A DNA stretch of 64,000 nucleotides from JAGVSR01 sp964589785 (GCA_964589785.1 CAZPUQ010000004.1:186001-250000); one strand, 5' to 3'; shown: positions 35,918-52,511, counted from the first letter of the stretch. Notes: generated by a model from the letters alone, not told the origin. Numbers and translations: made by a program.

Positions 35918-38008
35918 TCAGGCGTACTTCGCCTTGACCTCTTCGGCCACGTTGCGCGGCACGTCGGCATAGTGCGCGAACTGCATCGTGTAGGACGCGC
36001 GTCCCGTCGACATCGAGCGCAACTGGCTGACGTAGCCGAACATGTTCGCGAGCGGCACGAAGGCGCGGATCACGGTGGCGTTGCCGCGCATCTGCTGGTC
36101 GCGGATCTGGCCGCGGCGGCCGTTGATGTCGCCGATGATGCCGCCGACGAACTCGCCCGGCGTCACGACTTCCACGTCCATGATCGGCTCGAGGATCTTG
36201 GTGCCGCCCTTCTCGAAGCCCTCCTTCATGGCCGCACGCGTGGCGATCTCGAACGCGATCGCCGAGGAGTCGACCTCGTGGAAGGCACCGTCGTGGAGCG
36301 TGACCTTGGTGTCGACGATCGGGAAGCCGATCAGCACGCCGCTGTCCCAGACCGAGTTGACGCCCTTCTCGACGCCCGGGATGTACTCCTTCGGCACCGT
36401 GCCGCCGACGATCTCGGCGGCGAACTCGTTGCCCTTGCCCGTCTCGTTGGGCTCCAGCCGCAGCTTGACGCGGGCGAACTGGCCGGTGCCGCCCGTCTGC
36501 TTCTTGTGCGTGTAGTCGATATCGGCGGGACGAGCGAGCGTCTCGCGATAGGCGACCTGAGGCTGGCCGACATTGGCGTCCACGCCATAGGTCCGCTTCA
36601 GGATGTCCACCTTGATGTCGAGGTGGAGCTCGCCCATGCCCTTCAGGATGGTCTCGCCCGACTCGCTGTCCACCGAGACGCGGAAGGAGGGATCCTCGAT
36701 CGCCATCGTGTTGAGCGCGATCGCCATCTTCTCCTGGTCGGCCTTCGTCTTGGGCTCGATCTTCAGATTGATGACGGGCTCGGGGAACTCCATCTTCTCG
36801 AGGATGACGGGCTTGCCGGGATCGCAGAGCGTCTCGCCCGTGCGCACGTCCTTCATGCCCTGCAGGGCGACGATGTCGCCGGCGAACGCCTCCTTGATCT
36901 CCTCGCGGTCGGCGGCATGCATGAGATACATGCGGCCGGCGCGCTCCTTCTTGTCGCGCGAGGTGTTGGCGAGCGCCATGCCCTGCTCGAGCTTGCCAGA
37001 GTAGATGCGGCAGAAGGTGATCGAGCCGACATGCTCGAAGCTCATGATCTTGAAGGCGATCATGGCGAGCGGGTCCTCGTCCGACGGACGCCGCGGCGCC
37101 TCGTTGCCGGTCTTGGGGTCGATGCCCTTGTAGGCCTCGCGGTCGGAGGGCGCGGGCAGGAAGTCGACGACGGCGTCGAGGAGAAGCTGCACGCCCTTGT
37201 TCTTGAAGGCCGAGCCGCACATCATCGGATAGAAGGCGCGCGTGATCGTCGCCTTGCGGATGAGCCGGCGGATCGTCGCCTCGTCGGGCTCGTTGCCCTC
37301 CAGATAGGCCTCCATGACGGCGTCGTCCATCTCGACGGCGGCCTCGATCATGGCGGCGCGGAACTCCGCGGCCTTGTCGGCGAGATCGGCGGGGATCTCG
37401 CTCTTGATCATCTTGGCGTCCTTGCTGTCGCCGTCCCAGGTGACGGCCTTCATCTCGATGAGATCGACGACGCCCTTGAAGTTGCTTTCCGCACCGATCG
37501 GAATCTGCAGCGGCACAGCGCGCGCGCCGAGCTTGTCCTTGATGTCGGCCAAGCACATGTAGAAGTCGGCGCCCGTCTTATCCATCTTGTTGGAGAAGAT
37601 GATGCGCGGCACGCCGTACTTGTCGCCCTGGCGCCAGACCGTCTCGGTCTGAGGCTCGACACCCTGGTTGGAGTCGAGCACGCAGACGGCGCCGTCGAGG
37701 ACGCGCAGCGAGCGCTCCACCTCGATCGTGAAGTCGACGTGGCCCGGCGTATCGATGATGTTCAGGCGGCGCTTGCGGCCGTCGCGACCCGGCCAGAAGC
37801 ACGTCGTCGCGGCGGACGTGATCGTGATGCCGCGCTCGGCCTCCTGGTCCATGAAGTCCATCGTCGCGGCGCCGTCATGGACTTCGCCGATCTTGTAGGA
37901 CTTGCCGGTGTAATAGAGGATCCGCTCGGTCGTCGTCGTCTTGCCGGCATCAATGTGGGCCATGATGCCGAAGTTGCGGTAGTCCTCGATGGCGTATTGA
38001 CGGGCCAT
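35918..38008 (-). CDS. fusA: Elongation factor G
   Basis: 696-residue translocase. G1 AHIDAGKTTTTERIL, canonical switch I MDQEAERGITITSAATT, G3 DTPGHVDFT, G4 NKMDKTGADF, and domain IV GGTVPKEYIPGVEKGVNSVW. Unlike EF-Tu in this genome, its switch I keeps RGITI. Lies 33 bp after rpsG and 137 bp before tuf copy 1 in the str operon. Confidence 0.97.
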   Translation of the reverse strand: MARQYAIEDYRNFGIMAHIDAGKTTTTERILYYTGKSYKIGEVHDGAATMDFMDQEAERGITITSAATTCFWPGRDGRKRRLNIIDTPGHVDFTIEVERSLRVLDGAVCVLDSNQGVEPQTETVWRQGDKYGVPRIIFSNKMDKTGADFYMCLADIKDKLGARAVPLQIPIGAESNFKGVVDLIEMKAVTWDGDSKDAKMIKSEIPADLADKAAEFRAAMIEAAVEMDDAVMEAYLEGNEPDEATIRRLIRKATITRAFYPMMCGSAFKNKGVQLLLDAVVDFLPAPSDREAYKGIDPKTGNEAPRRPSDEDPLAMIAFKIMSFEHVGSITFCRIYSGKLEQGMALANTSRDKKERAGRMYLMHAADREEIKEAFAGDIVALQGMKDVRTGETLCDPGKPVILEKMEFPEPVINLKIEPKTKADQEKMAIALNTMAIEDPSFRVSVDSESGETILKGMGELHLDIKVDILKRTYGVDANVGQPQVAYRETLARPADIDYTHKKQTGGTGQFARVKLRLEPNETGKGNEFAAEIVGGTVPKEYIPGVEKGVNSVWDSGVLIGFPIVDTKVTLHDGAFHEVDSSAIAFEIATRAAMKEGFEKGGTKILEPIMDVEVVTPGEFVGGIIGDINGRRGQIRDQQMRGNATVIRAFVPLANMFGYVSQLRSMSTGRASYTMQFAHYADVPRNVAEEVKAKYA

Positions 38009-38041
38009 GATGGTCCTCGAATTCCTGAAGTGCGGACGCCT

Positions 38042-38512
38042 TTACCAGCGATAGTGGGAGAAGGCGCGGTTGGCGTCGGCCATCTTGTGTGTGTCCTCGC
38101 GCTTCTTCACGGCAGCGCCACGGTTGGACGCGGCATCGAGGAGCTCGCCCGAGAGGCGGTCGACCATGGTGTTCTCATTGCGGGCGCGGGCGGCCGTGAT
38201 GATCCAGCGGATCGCGAGAGCCTGGCGGCGCTCGGAGCGCACCTCGACGGGAACCTGATAGGTGGCGCCGCCGACGCGACGCGAGCGAACCTCGACCGCC
38301 GGCATCACGTTCTCGAGCGCCTGATGGAACATCGCCAGCGGATCGGACTTGGCCTTCTTCTCCATGGTATCCAGCGCACCGTAGACGATGCGCTCGGCGG
38401 TCGATTTCTTGCCTTCCTTCATGACGGCGTTCATGAACTTCGACAGCACGAGATCGGAGAATTTCGGGTCGGGATTGACCTCGCGCTTCTCGGCTTTGTG
38501 ACGGCGGGACAT
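38042..38512 (-). CDS. rpsG: 30S ribosomal protein S7
   Basis: 156 residues, MSRRHKAEKREVNPDPKFSD, KKSTAERIVYGALDTMEKKA and GGATYQVPVEVRSERRQALA. Initiates assembly of the 30S head and in E. coli represses the str operon. ATG 38510-38512, 17 bp after the rpsL stop. Confidence 0.97.
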   Translation of the reverse strand: MSRRHKAEKREVNPDPKFSDLVLSKFMNAVMKEGKKSTAERIVYGALDTMEKKAKSDPLAMFHQALENVMPAVEVRSRRVGGATYQVPVEVRSERRQALAIRWIITAARARNENTMVDRLSGELLDAASNRGAAVKKREDTHKMADANRAFSHYRW

Positions 38513-38529
38513 CGCTTCTACCCCCTGGC

Positions 38530-38901
38530 TTACTTCGGACGCTTGGCGCCGTACTTGGACCGGCGCTGACGGCGGGCGGAGACGCCCTGGGTATCGAGCA
38601 CACCGCGCAGGATGTGGTAGCGCACGCCCGGCAGGTCCTTGACGCGGCCGCCGCGGATCAGCACCACCGAGTGCTCCTGCAGGTTGTGGCCCTCGCCCGG
38701 GATGTAGCCGATGACCTCGAAGCCGTTGGTGAGGCGCACCTTGGCGACCTTGCGAAGCGCCGAGTTCGGCTTCTTCGGCGTCGTCGTGTAGACGCGCGTG
38801 CACACGCCACGCTTCTGGGGGCACTGCTCCATATGGCGCGACTTCTCGCGATAGGTCTTCGGGTTCCGGGGCTTCCGGATAAGCTGTTGTATCGTCGGCA
38901 T
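38530..38901 (-). CDS. rpsL: 30S ribosomal protein S12
   Basis: 123 residues from ATG 38899-38901 (MPTIQQLIRKPRNPKTYREK). The decoding loops are wild type: TTPKKPNSALRKVAKVRLTN (Lys43-type, streptomycin-sensitive form) and GGRVKDLPGVRYHILRGVLD, whose Asp after Lys88 is the usual RimO methylthiolation site. First gene of the str operon; a sigma-70-like promoter lies ~240 bp upstream. Confidence 0.96.
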   Translation of the reverse strand: MPTIQQLIRKPRNPKTYREKSRHMEQCPQKRGVCTRVYTTTPKKPNSALRKVAKVRLTNGFEVIGYIPGEGHNLQEHSVVLIRGGRVKDLPGVRYHILRGVLDTQGVSARRQRRSKYGAKRPK

Positions 38902-39139
38902 CCGCCTCGTCCGTCGTTCTATGGCGCGCACAACCTCGCGCAAACGCCAAGCCGATCCTGCCTGGCCATGCATCCGCATGACCCGGCACGAAAAAACCAG
39001 AGGATCATCCAGCCCGCCTCGACGCGGCCCGGAGATCGTGGTCCAGAAATGTCCTCTGCTTAGAGACGACAGTGTTTAGGTCCACGAAGGCGCACGCAAC
39101 GTGCGCAAGCGGCCTACGACCTGCCGTGAGAGTGGGGTG

Positions 39140-39168
39140 TCTATATACAGAGGCTAATGCCGGGTCAA
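39140..39168 (-). promoter_or_regulatory. Sigma-70-type promoter of the str operon (rpsL-rpsG-fusA-tuf)
   Basis: On the minus strand TTGACC (39163-39168), a 17-bp spacer and TATAGA (39140-39145). It lies in an AT-richer pocket in an otherwise GC-rich gap and points at rpsL. Confidence 0.7.
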
Positions 39169-39256
39169 CACCCGGCGGCCGAACCGCTTCACTTTTTTGA
39201 CCCTGTGCCGGGGGACCGCCGATCCCCCGTACCGCGGCCGAATGCAACAAATGCAA

Positions 39257-39277
39257 CGGCCGCCCATGGGGCGGCCG
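39257..39277 (-). terminator. Possible terminator after rpoC
   Basis: Perfect 9-bp stem CGGCCGCCC/GGGCGGCCG with a 3-nt loop, 35-55 bp past the rpoC stop, followed on the minus strand (upstream on the written strand being transcribed toward lower coordinates is rpoC's leader side) by only broken T runs. Its position relative to transcription is upstream of rpoC, between rpsL and rpoC genes. Since transcription runs from rpoC (higher) to lower coordinates, it lies just after the rpoC stop at 39313. Confidence 0.4.
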
Positions 39278-39312
39278 CTGCGGTGATCACAAGGCGTGCG
39301 GACGCCGCAATC

Positions 39313-43527
<4,215 letters not shown>

Positions 43528-43602
43528 CGGGCTCTTCTCTCCTCGGGGAGCGCTCGGGGAAAACGCCCCGGAAAAAATTCGGGCAGCATATTCGGCCCCT
43601 CC

Positions 43603-43622
43603 CCCCATCGAAGGCGATGGGG
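43603..43622. repeat. Hairpin in the rpoB-rpoC gap
   Basis: Stem CCCCATCG/CGATGGGG (8 bp) with loop AAGG, flanked by C/T-rich and GA-rich stretches. No T run follows, so it is more likely an RNA-processing or repeat element than a terminator. Confidence 0.5.
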
Positions 43623-43635
43623 AGAGAGGAATGGT

Positions 43636-47787
<4,152 letters not shown>

Positions 47788-47960
47788 GTCCGCTCCTCGC
47801 TTCATGACGCGCGGGTCGCGATCCCGCGCTTCGTTGCTCATGTCCCCGCGGGTCCGCCGACCCCGCGCCGAAAACCGCCCTTGAAACGGCTCACCGGAGG
47901 TCCCGGGAGGGGCGCTTCGAGCCCCTCGGAACCTCCGGAGAAACGTTTCTCTCCCGCTCC

Positions 47961-47988
47961 CCCCTCTCCCCGCACGCGGGGAGAGGGG
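47961..47988. repeat. Perfect C4TCTC4 hairpin between rplL and rpoB
   Basis: Perfect 13-bp arms (CCCCTCTCCCCGC and its complement) around a 2-nt loop, 12 bp past the rplL stop. A partial attenuator at this spot separates high rplJL from lower rpoBC expression in E. coli; this element may do so here. Its arm matches the repeat at 19480-19520. Confidence 0.6.
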
Positions 47989-47999
47989 CGGGCGATGCC

Positions 48000-48380
48000 T
48001 TACTTCAGCTCGACCTTGGCGCCCTGATCCTCGAGCTGCTTCTTGAGCTTCTGGGCCTCGTCCTTCGAGACGCCTTCCTTCACGGTCTTGCCGCCGGCCT
48101 CGACGAGGTCCTTGGCTTCCTTCAGGCCGAGGCCCGTGATGGCGCGGACTTCCTTGATGACGTTGATCTTCTTGTCGCCGCCCGACACGAGCACGACCGT
48201 GAACTCGGTCTGCTCTTCAGCCGGGGCGGCGGCAGCGCCACCGCCGGCGGGAGCGGCGGCAACGGCGACGGCAGCCGCCGCCGAGACGCCCCACTTCTCC
48301 TCGAGCAGCTTGGCGAGCTCGGCAGCTTCCAGAACGGTGAGGGCCGACAGGTCGTCGACGATCTTCTCAAGCTTGGACAT
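48000..48380 (-). CDS. rplL: 50S ribosomal protein L7/L12
   Basis: 126 residues: N-terminal dimer domain LEKIVDDLSALTVLEAAELA, Ala/Gly-rich hinge (AAAAVAVAAAPAGGGAAAAP), and C-terminal factor-binding domain EKTEFTVVL-type (here EQTEFTVVLVSGGDKKINVI) with GLGLKEAKDLVEAGGKTVKE. Forms the flexible stalk with L10 and recruits EF-Tu and EF-G. Confidence 0.97.
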   Translation of the reverse strand: MSKLEKIVDDLSALTVLEAAELAKLLEEKWGVSAAAAVAVAAAPAGGGAAAAPAEEQTEFTVVLVSGGDKKINVIKEVRAITGLGLKEAKDLVEAGGKTVKEGVSKDEAQKLKKQLEDQGAKVELK

Positions 48381-48463
48381 TCGATTACTTCCTTCCGGTT
48401 TGAACTTTTGCGTGCGGGCCTTCCGCGAAGAACCCGCGTGGATTGCTCATTCGACCGCTCTCA

Positions 48464-48982
48464 TCAAGCGGCATCGCCCTTGGCTGCCTTCGCCTGGATG
48501 ACGCGTGCGAGCTGGCCGCCCGGCTCCTTGATCGTGCGGGCGATCTTCGTCGCCGGCGCGTTCAGGAGGCCGATCAGCTTGGCGCGCAGTTCATCGAGCG
48601 ACGGCAGCTCCGCCAGCGCTTTCACGCCGCTCGCATCAAGGCGCGTCTTGCCCATCGCGCCGCCGAGGATGACGAGCTTGTCGTTCCCCTTGGCGTACGT
48701 GACGGCCGCTTTGGCGGCGGCAATCGGATCCTTCGAGTAGGCCAGGATGGTCGGGCCCTTGAAGAGATCCGAGATGTCGGCAGTCGCGGTGTCCTTGATC
48801 GCGAGCTGCACCAGCTTGTTCTTGGCCACCTTCACGGCGCCGCCGGCGTCCTTGACGACGCGACGGAACTCCGCGGATTGGGCAGCCACCATGCCGGTGT
48901 TGTGGGCAACCACCACCACGCCCGTGTCGTCGAACACGCCGTGGAGCTGGTCGATGAGCTCACGTTTCGCGGCTCTATCCAC
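48464..48982 (-). CDS. rplJ: 50S ribosomal protein L10
   Basis: 172 residues: MDRAAKRELIDQLHGVFDDT, VVVAHNTGMVAAQSAEFRRV, VAKNKLVQLAI and the C-terminal L12-binding helix. L10 anchors L7/L12 dimers and autoregulates its own mRNA leader in many bacteria. The 360-bp leader upstream fits that. Start ATG at 48980-48982 after AAAAGGAG. Confidence 0.97.
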   Translation of the reverse strand: MDRAAKRELIDQLHGVFDDTGVVVVAHNTGMVAAQSAEFRRVVKDAGGAVKVAKNKLVQLAIKDTATADISDLFKGPTILAYSKDPIAAAKAAVTYAKGNDKLVILGGAMGKTRLDASGVKALAELPSLDELRAKLIGLLNAPATKIARTIKEPGGQLARVIQAKAAKGDAA

Positions 48983-49342
48983 TGCTCACTCCTTTTAGCG
49001 ATCGGGCCGAAGGCCGTCTCGCGGGTTGCACCTGCTGCGCGTTGCCTCCGGTCTCCCGGACTTGCCGCGCAGCGCTTTGTCTGTCCTTCCGCGCGGCCTT
49101 CGATGCGAAGGACGACACGGTGCTGACCCAGAAGTCTCAAACCGGAATGGAAGGCGCGGTCGGCGCGTTCTTCATCCGGGTCGCTTCTGTCTCATGCGGG
49201 CCCGCTTCTTCGAACGGCGGTTCAAGCCGGTTGCCCGGCACCCACAGTCTCGGACAGTCGAACCGGGGCGAACGATCAAACGATCCTTCGCCCCAGGCCA
49301 CCCGGGCTCGCGCCCGGATGCCGTTAGGGATCAGGCAGCCGC
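48983..49342 (-). promoter_or_regulatory. Leader region between rplA and rplJ (candidate L10 leader)
   Basis: 360 bp without a gene. Several GC-rich inverted repeats are visible, and AAAAGGAG precedes the rplJ ATG. By position and size it is where the L10(L12)4 autoregulatory mRNA leader lies in other bacteria. I could not fold it, so the assignment is positional. Confidence 0.4.
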
Positions 49343-50095
49343 TCAGCCGGCCGCCGGACCCGAAGCCACAGAAGACGTCTCGATCTTCACGCCCGGCCCC
49401 ATGGTCGAGGACAGCGAGACCTTCTTCACGTACGTTCCCTTGGAGCCGGCGGGCTTGGCCTTCACCACCGCGTCCACGAACGCCTTGATGTTCTCGACCA
49501 GCGCCTTCTCCGTGAAGCTCGCCTTGCCGACGCCGGCATGCACGATGCCAGCCTTCTCGACGCGAAACTCCACCGAGCCGCCCTTGGCGCCCTTGACGGC
49601 ACCGACGACGTCCATCGTCACGGTGCCGACGCGCGGGTTCGGCATGAGGCCGCGCGGGCCCAGCACCTTGCCGAGGCGACCGACGAGGCCCATCATGTCG
49701 GGCGTCGCGATGCAGCGGTCGAAGTTGATCTGGCCCTTCGAGACGGTCTCGACGAGATCCTCCGCGCCGACGACGTCGGCCCCGGCGGCCTTGGCCTCCT
49801 CGGCCTTGGGACCGCGGGCGAAGACCGCTACGCGCGCGGTGCGGCCCGAGCCGTTCGGCAGATTGCACACGCCGCGGACCATCTGGTCGGCGTGCTTGGG
49901 GTCGACGCCGAGGTTCATCGAGATCTCGATCGTCTCGTCGAACTTGGCTTTCGCCCGTTCCTTGATGAGCTTCACCGCATCGTCCACCGGATAGGCCTTG
50001 GCACGGTCGATGCCCTTGGTGACCGCGAAGGCGCGCTTGCCGCCGGCCTCGCGGGTGGCCTTGATCTGAGCTGCGCTCACGTTGCTCTTCGTCAT
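49343..50095 (-). CDS. rplA: 50S ribosomal protein L1
   Basis: 250 residues, longer than usual (~230) through a C-terminal tail (GPGVKIETSSVASGPAAG). Core segments are MNLGVDPKHADQMVRGVCNL, GLVGRLGKVLGPRGLMPNPR and GTVTMDVVGAVKGAKGGSVE. L1 forms the mobile stalk at the E site and represses rplKA translation. 4 bp after the rplK stop. Confidence 0.97.
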   Translation of the reverse strand: MTKSNVSAAQIKATREAGGKRAFAVTKGIDRAKAYPVDDAVKLIKERAKAKFDETIEISMNLGVDPKHADQMVRGVCNLPNGSGRTARVAVFARGPKAEEAKAAGADVVGAEDLVETVSKGQINFDRCIATPDMMGLVGRLGKVLGPRGLMPNPRVGTVTMDVVGAVKGAKGGSVEFRVEKAGIVHAGVGKASFTEKALVENIKAFVDAVVKAKPAGSKGTYVKKVSLSSTMGPGVKIETSSVASGPAAG

Positions 50096-50099
50096 CGGA

Positions 50100-50546
50100 T
50101 CACTCCACCACCTTGAGGCCCATCGAGCGGGCCGAGCCCGCGATCGTCCTGGCGGCCTGATCGAGATCGTCGGTATTCATGTCCTTGAGCTTGAGCTTGG
50201 CGATGTCGCGCAACTGCGCCATCGAGATCTCGCCCACCACATCGCGGCCGGGGTTTTTAGAGCCCGAGCCGGGCTTGCCGGTCGGCTTCATGCCGACGGC
50301 CTTCTTGATGAGGTACGTCGCGGGCGGCGTGCGCATCTCGAAGGTGAAGGAGCGGTCCGAATAGACCGTGATCTTCACCGGGATCGGGGTGCCCTGCTCG
50401 AGATCCTTCGTCTTCGCGTTGAAGGACTTGCAGAACTCCATGATGTTGACGCCGCGCTGGCCGAGCGCGGGGCCGATCGGCGGCGACGGGTTAGCGGCGC
50501 CGGCCGGGACCTGCAGGTTGATGTAGCCGTCTATCTTCTTTGCCAT
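50100..50546 (-). CDS. rplK: 50S ribosomal protein L11
   Basis: 148 residues: GYINLQVPAGAANPSPPIGP, ALGQRGVNIMEFCKSFNAKT and the C-terminal GEISMAQLRDIAKLKLKDMN, with the proline-rich switch for the GTPase-associated centre. Binds 23S helix 43/44 with L10. Normal length. Confidence 0.97.
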   Translation of the reverse strand: MAKKIDGYINLQVPAGAANPSPPIGPALGQRGVNIMEFCKSFNAKTKDLEQGTPIPVKITVYSDRSFTFEMRTPPATYLIKKAVGMKPTGKPGSGSKNPGRDVVGEISMAQLRDIAKLKLKDMNTDDLDQAARTIAGSARSMGLKVVE

Positions 50547-50612
50547 GTGTTCCCCTGGAACGTGACGGACAGACGGCCATGCGGCGCGCCATCCGAGGGT
50601 TAGCGGTCGAGC

Positions 50613-50644
50613 GAGCCCGTCGAGCCTTCGAGGCTCACGGGCTC
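50613..50644. other. Hairpin in the nusG-rplK gap
   Basis: GAGCCCGT-c-GAGCCT pairs with AGGCTC-ACGGGCTC around a short loop (one bulge), within a 209-bp GC-rich gap. It could be an attenuator or rplKA leader element; there is no T run after it. Confidence 0.4.
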
Positions 50645-50755
50645 TCCCGCGGGTCGTCCGCCGCGCCGGTCGGCTGACCGGCGGAGGCGGGTTTCATCCG
50701 GCACGGCGTGCCGGAAGCACGAAAACCGCTCGTTCGACGAGCGGCTCTGAAATCT

Positions 50756-51292
50756 CTAGCTGGCAACCTTCTCCACCTGCTGGAACTCGAGCTCGACCGG
50801 CGTCTTGCGGCCGAAGATCGAGACGCCGACCTTGAGGCGCGACCGCTCCCCGTCGACTTCCTCCACCTCGCCCTGGAAGGAGGCGAACGGACCGTCGATC
50901 ACCTTCACCTGCTCGCCGATCTCGTAGATGATCGACGGGGCCGGACGCTCCACGCCGTCCTTCACCTGGTTGAGGATGCGCATGGCCTCCTCCTCCGGGA
51001 TCGGCATCGGCTTGTTGTCCGCGCCGAGGAAGCCCGTCACCTTCGGCGTGTTCTTGATGAGCACGAAGGCCGGGTCCGTCATCTCCATCTTCACGAGCAC
51101 GTAGCCCGGAAGGAACTTGCGCTCCGCGTGGATCTTGCGGCCGCGCTTCACCTCGATGACGTCCTCCGTCGGCACCATCACCTCGTCGATGAGATGGTCG
51201 AGGCCGGCCGTCCTCGCACGCTCCTTGATGGCGTCCGCCACCTTGCGCTCGAAGTTCGTATAGGCGTGGACAATGTACCAGCGCTTGGACAT
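50756..51292 (-). CDS. nusG: Transcription termination/antitermination factor NusG
   Basis: 178 residues starting MSKRWYIVHAYTNFERKVAD, with RKFLPGYVLVKMEMTDPAFV and the C-terminal KOW domain GEQVKVIDGPFASFQGEVEE. It binds RNA polymerase through the N domain and S10 or Rho through the KOW domain. Lies 56 bp past the secE stop. Confidence 0.97.
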   Translation of the reverse strand: MSKRWYIVHAYTNFERKVADAIKERARTAGLDHLIDEVMVPTEDVIEVKRGRKIHAERKFLPGYVLVKMEMTDPAFVLIKNTPKVTGFLGADNKPMPIPEEEAMRILNQVKDGVERPAPSIIYEIGEQVKVIDGPFASFQGEVEEVDGERSRLKVGVSIFGRKTPVELEFQQVEKVAS

Positions 51293-51348
51293 GTGTCGCG
51301 TGTTCTCTCGTCTCGTTTGGCGGAATCGAGCTAGCTAGTGCAAAGCGG

Positions 51349-51546
51349 TCAGCGTCCGAGACCGAGGACGAAGTTAATGAACCAGCCCAGGAGCTGGTCG
51401 GCGGCCAGGAAGAACAGCGACGCCAGGGTCACCATCAGGATGACCATGAGGGTGGTGACCCACACCTCTTTCCAGGTCGGCCAAGTGACCTTGGCGACTT
51501 CCTGCCGAACCTCTTGGATGAACTGCAACGGGTTATACATCGCCAT
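51349..51546 (-). CDS. secE: SecE, preprotein translocase subunit
   Basis: 65 residues: NPLQFIQEVRQEVAKVTWPT then WKEVWVTTLMVILMVTLASL, one transmembrane helix, the single-helix SecE form. The amphipathic KVTWP segment is the hallmark. ATG at 51544-51546 or the second ATG two codons in (51538-51540) are both possible. Follows tRNA-Trp, as in most bacteria. Confidence 0.93.
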   Translation of the reverse strand: MAMYNPLQFIQEVRQEVAKVTWPTWKEVWVTTLMVILMVTLASLFFLAADQLLGWFINFVLGLGR

Positions 51547-51671
51547 CGAAGCCGTCTTCACCGGGCGCATGCGACAAAAGAGCACAGCGCCGCCAGAGGT
51601 TTTCTCCGGAAGCGCCGTCCCATCAGAACCGGCCCGGCGCCCTCGCCGCGGACCCGCTCGCACACATCAAA

Positions 51672-51747
51672 TGGCAGGGGCGGCAGGTCTCGAACCTGCG
51701 ACCTTCGGTTTTGGAGACCGACGCTCTACCAATTGAGCTACACCCCT
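51672..51747 (-). tRNA. tRNA-Trp (anticodon CCA)
   Basis: 76 nt with an encoded CCA end. It starts AGGGGTGTAGCTCAATTGG, the anticodon loop reads TCTCCAAAACC with CCA anticodon, and the T arm reads GCAGGTTCGAGACCTGC. The acceptor AGGGGTG pairs with CGCCCCT (one G-T). The gene lies directly upstream of secE, the usual tRNA-Trp-secE-nusG order. Confidence 0.97.
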
Positions 51748-51797
51748 GCAGGATCGCAAAACCGCCGTTTTCACGCCGGCGCGAACCAGGGCGGTCA

Positions 51798-51826
51798 CGT
51801 CTAGCGGAAGTTTTCGGCTTTGTCAC
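51798..51826 (-). promoter_or_regulatory. Possible promoter for tRNA-Trp-secE-nusG
   Basis: GTGACA (51821-51826), a 17-bp spacer and TAGACG (51798-51803) on the minus strand, about 45 bp before the tRNA. The boxes are moderate matches to sigma-70 consensus. Confidence 0.45.
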
Positions 51827-51855
51827 CGCCGTCGTGCCGACTTTTTTATGGCGCC

Positions 51856-52179
51856 TCACGCGGCCGGTTCGACCACGGCTGCCGTGCCGTAGGCCAGCAC
51901 CTCGGTCACCGCCGAAGCGATCTCGTTGGCGTCGTAGCGGAAGGCCAGGATGGCGTTGGCCCCCATCTGCTCGGCATGCTGCACCAGAAGGTCGAACGCC
52001 TCCTGCCGGGTCTCCTCGGCCAGCTTCGTATAGACGCCGATATTGCCGCCAAAGAGGATCTGTATGGACGCGCCGAGGTTGCCGACCACGCTCCGGGAGC
52101 GGACGGTCAGCCCGCGCGCGACGCCGAGCGTGCGCACGATCCGGTAGCCCGGCAGGTCGTTGGTCGTCACGACGATCAT
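51856..52179 (-). CDS. YbjQ/UPF0145 family protein
   Basis: 107 residues: MIVVTTNDLPGYRIVRTLGV, ARGLTVRSRSVVGNLGASIQ, then LAEETRQEAFDLLVQHAEQM and GANAILAFRYDANEIASAVT. This matches the pentameric YbjQ (heavy-metal-binding-domain-like, DUF74) family, including G-A-N-A-I-x-x-x-R-Y/F-D. Function is unknown despite the old name. It sits between tuf copy 2 and tRNA-Trp on the same strand, an unusual insertion in this conserved region. Confidence 0.85.
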   Translation of the reverse strand: MIVVTTNDLPGYRIVRTLGVARGLTVRSRSVVGNLGASIQILFGGNIGVYTKLAEETRQEAFDLLVQHAEQMGANAILAFRYDANEIASAVTEVLAYGTAAVVEPAA

Positions 52180-52263
52180 GGGTGGGGCCCCCTTTGTGCT
52201 AGCGACGGCCAGAAAAGAGGAAGCCGGAGGTTTCGTCCACCCCCGGCTTTGCGCTCCGTTTCG

Positions 52264-52400
52264 CCGGCGCCGCGCATCCTCAAAGGTGAAAGACCGTCGC
52301 CTATTCGACGATCTTGGTAACGACTTTTTGGGCCTGCCTCCGGCAGGACGCCGGCGCCGGACCCAAACGCGGCTTGCCGCGTTTGGGAGTTCAACGATTG
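52264..52400 (-). repeat. tuf-tail repeat unit A (diverged, 137 bp)
   Basis: Contains GCGCCGCGCATCCTCAAAGG, then on the minus strand a degenerate copy of the tuf end (GTTACCAAGATCGTCGAATAG, split as GTTACCAAG-ATCGTCGAATAG), interrupted after GGCGTC by an insertion with a CCTGCC/GGCAGG hairpin (52333-52347). It ends with the 26-bp palindrome at 52362-52387. It is the oldest-looking of the three units. Confidence 0.85.
52362..52387. repeat. 26-bp perfect palindrome, copy 1
   Basis: Arms CCCAAACGCGGC and its exact complement around a 2-nt loop TT. An identical element occurs at 52473-52498. It marks the junction between repeat units. Confidence 0.85.
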
Positions 52401-52511
52401 TCGGCGCCGCGCATCCTCAAAGGCGCGAGACCGTGGACTACTCGACGATCTTGGTGACGACGCCGGCGCCGGCCCAAACGCGGCTTGCCGCGTTTGGGAG
52501 TTCAACGATTG
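52401..52511 (-). repeat. tuf-tail repeat unit B (111 bp)
   Basis: Its first 71 bp are identical to 52512-52582, which spans the real tuf copy 2 stop codon and 3' flank. On the minus strand it therefore re-encodes GAGVVTKIVE and the TAG stop, without the rest of the gene. The remaining 40 bp hold the second palindrome and TTCAACGATTG. Confidence 0.9.
52473..52498. repeat. 26-bp perfect palindrome, copy 2
   Basis: Same sequence as 52362-52387, exactly 111 bp further on. On the minus strand it lies 50 bp past the tuf copy 2 stop, so in RNA it would form a very stable hairpin and could also work as a terminator, although no T run follows. Confidence 0.85.

Larger units (their letters stand above)
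38902..39312. other. Intergenic region between rpoC and rpsL
   Basis: A 411-bp gap without a gene. It contains a hairpin just past rpoC (39257-39277) and a clear sigma-70-type promoter (39140-39168), leaving a transcribed rpsL leader of roughly 230 nt. Short ORFs here have no conserved look. Confidence 0.6.

Noticed and set aside
52176..52505. A 109-codon minus-strand frame in the repeat interval
   Set aside because: It only translates the tandem repeats (QTRQAAFG appears twice) and has no start context or conservation.
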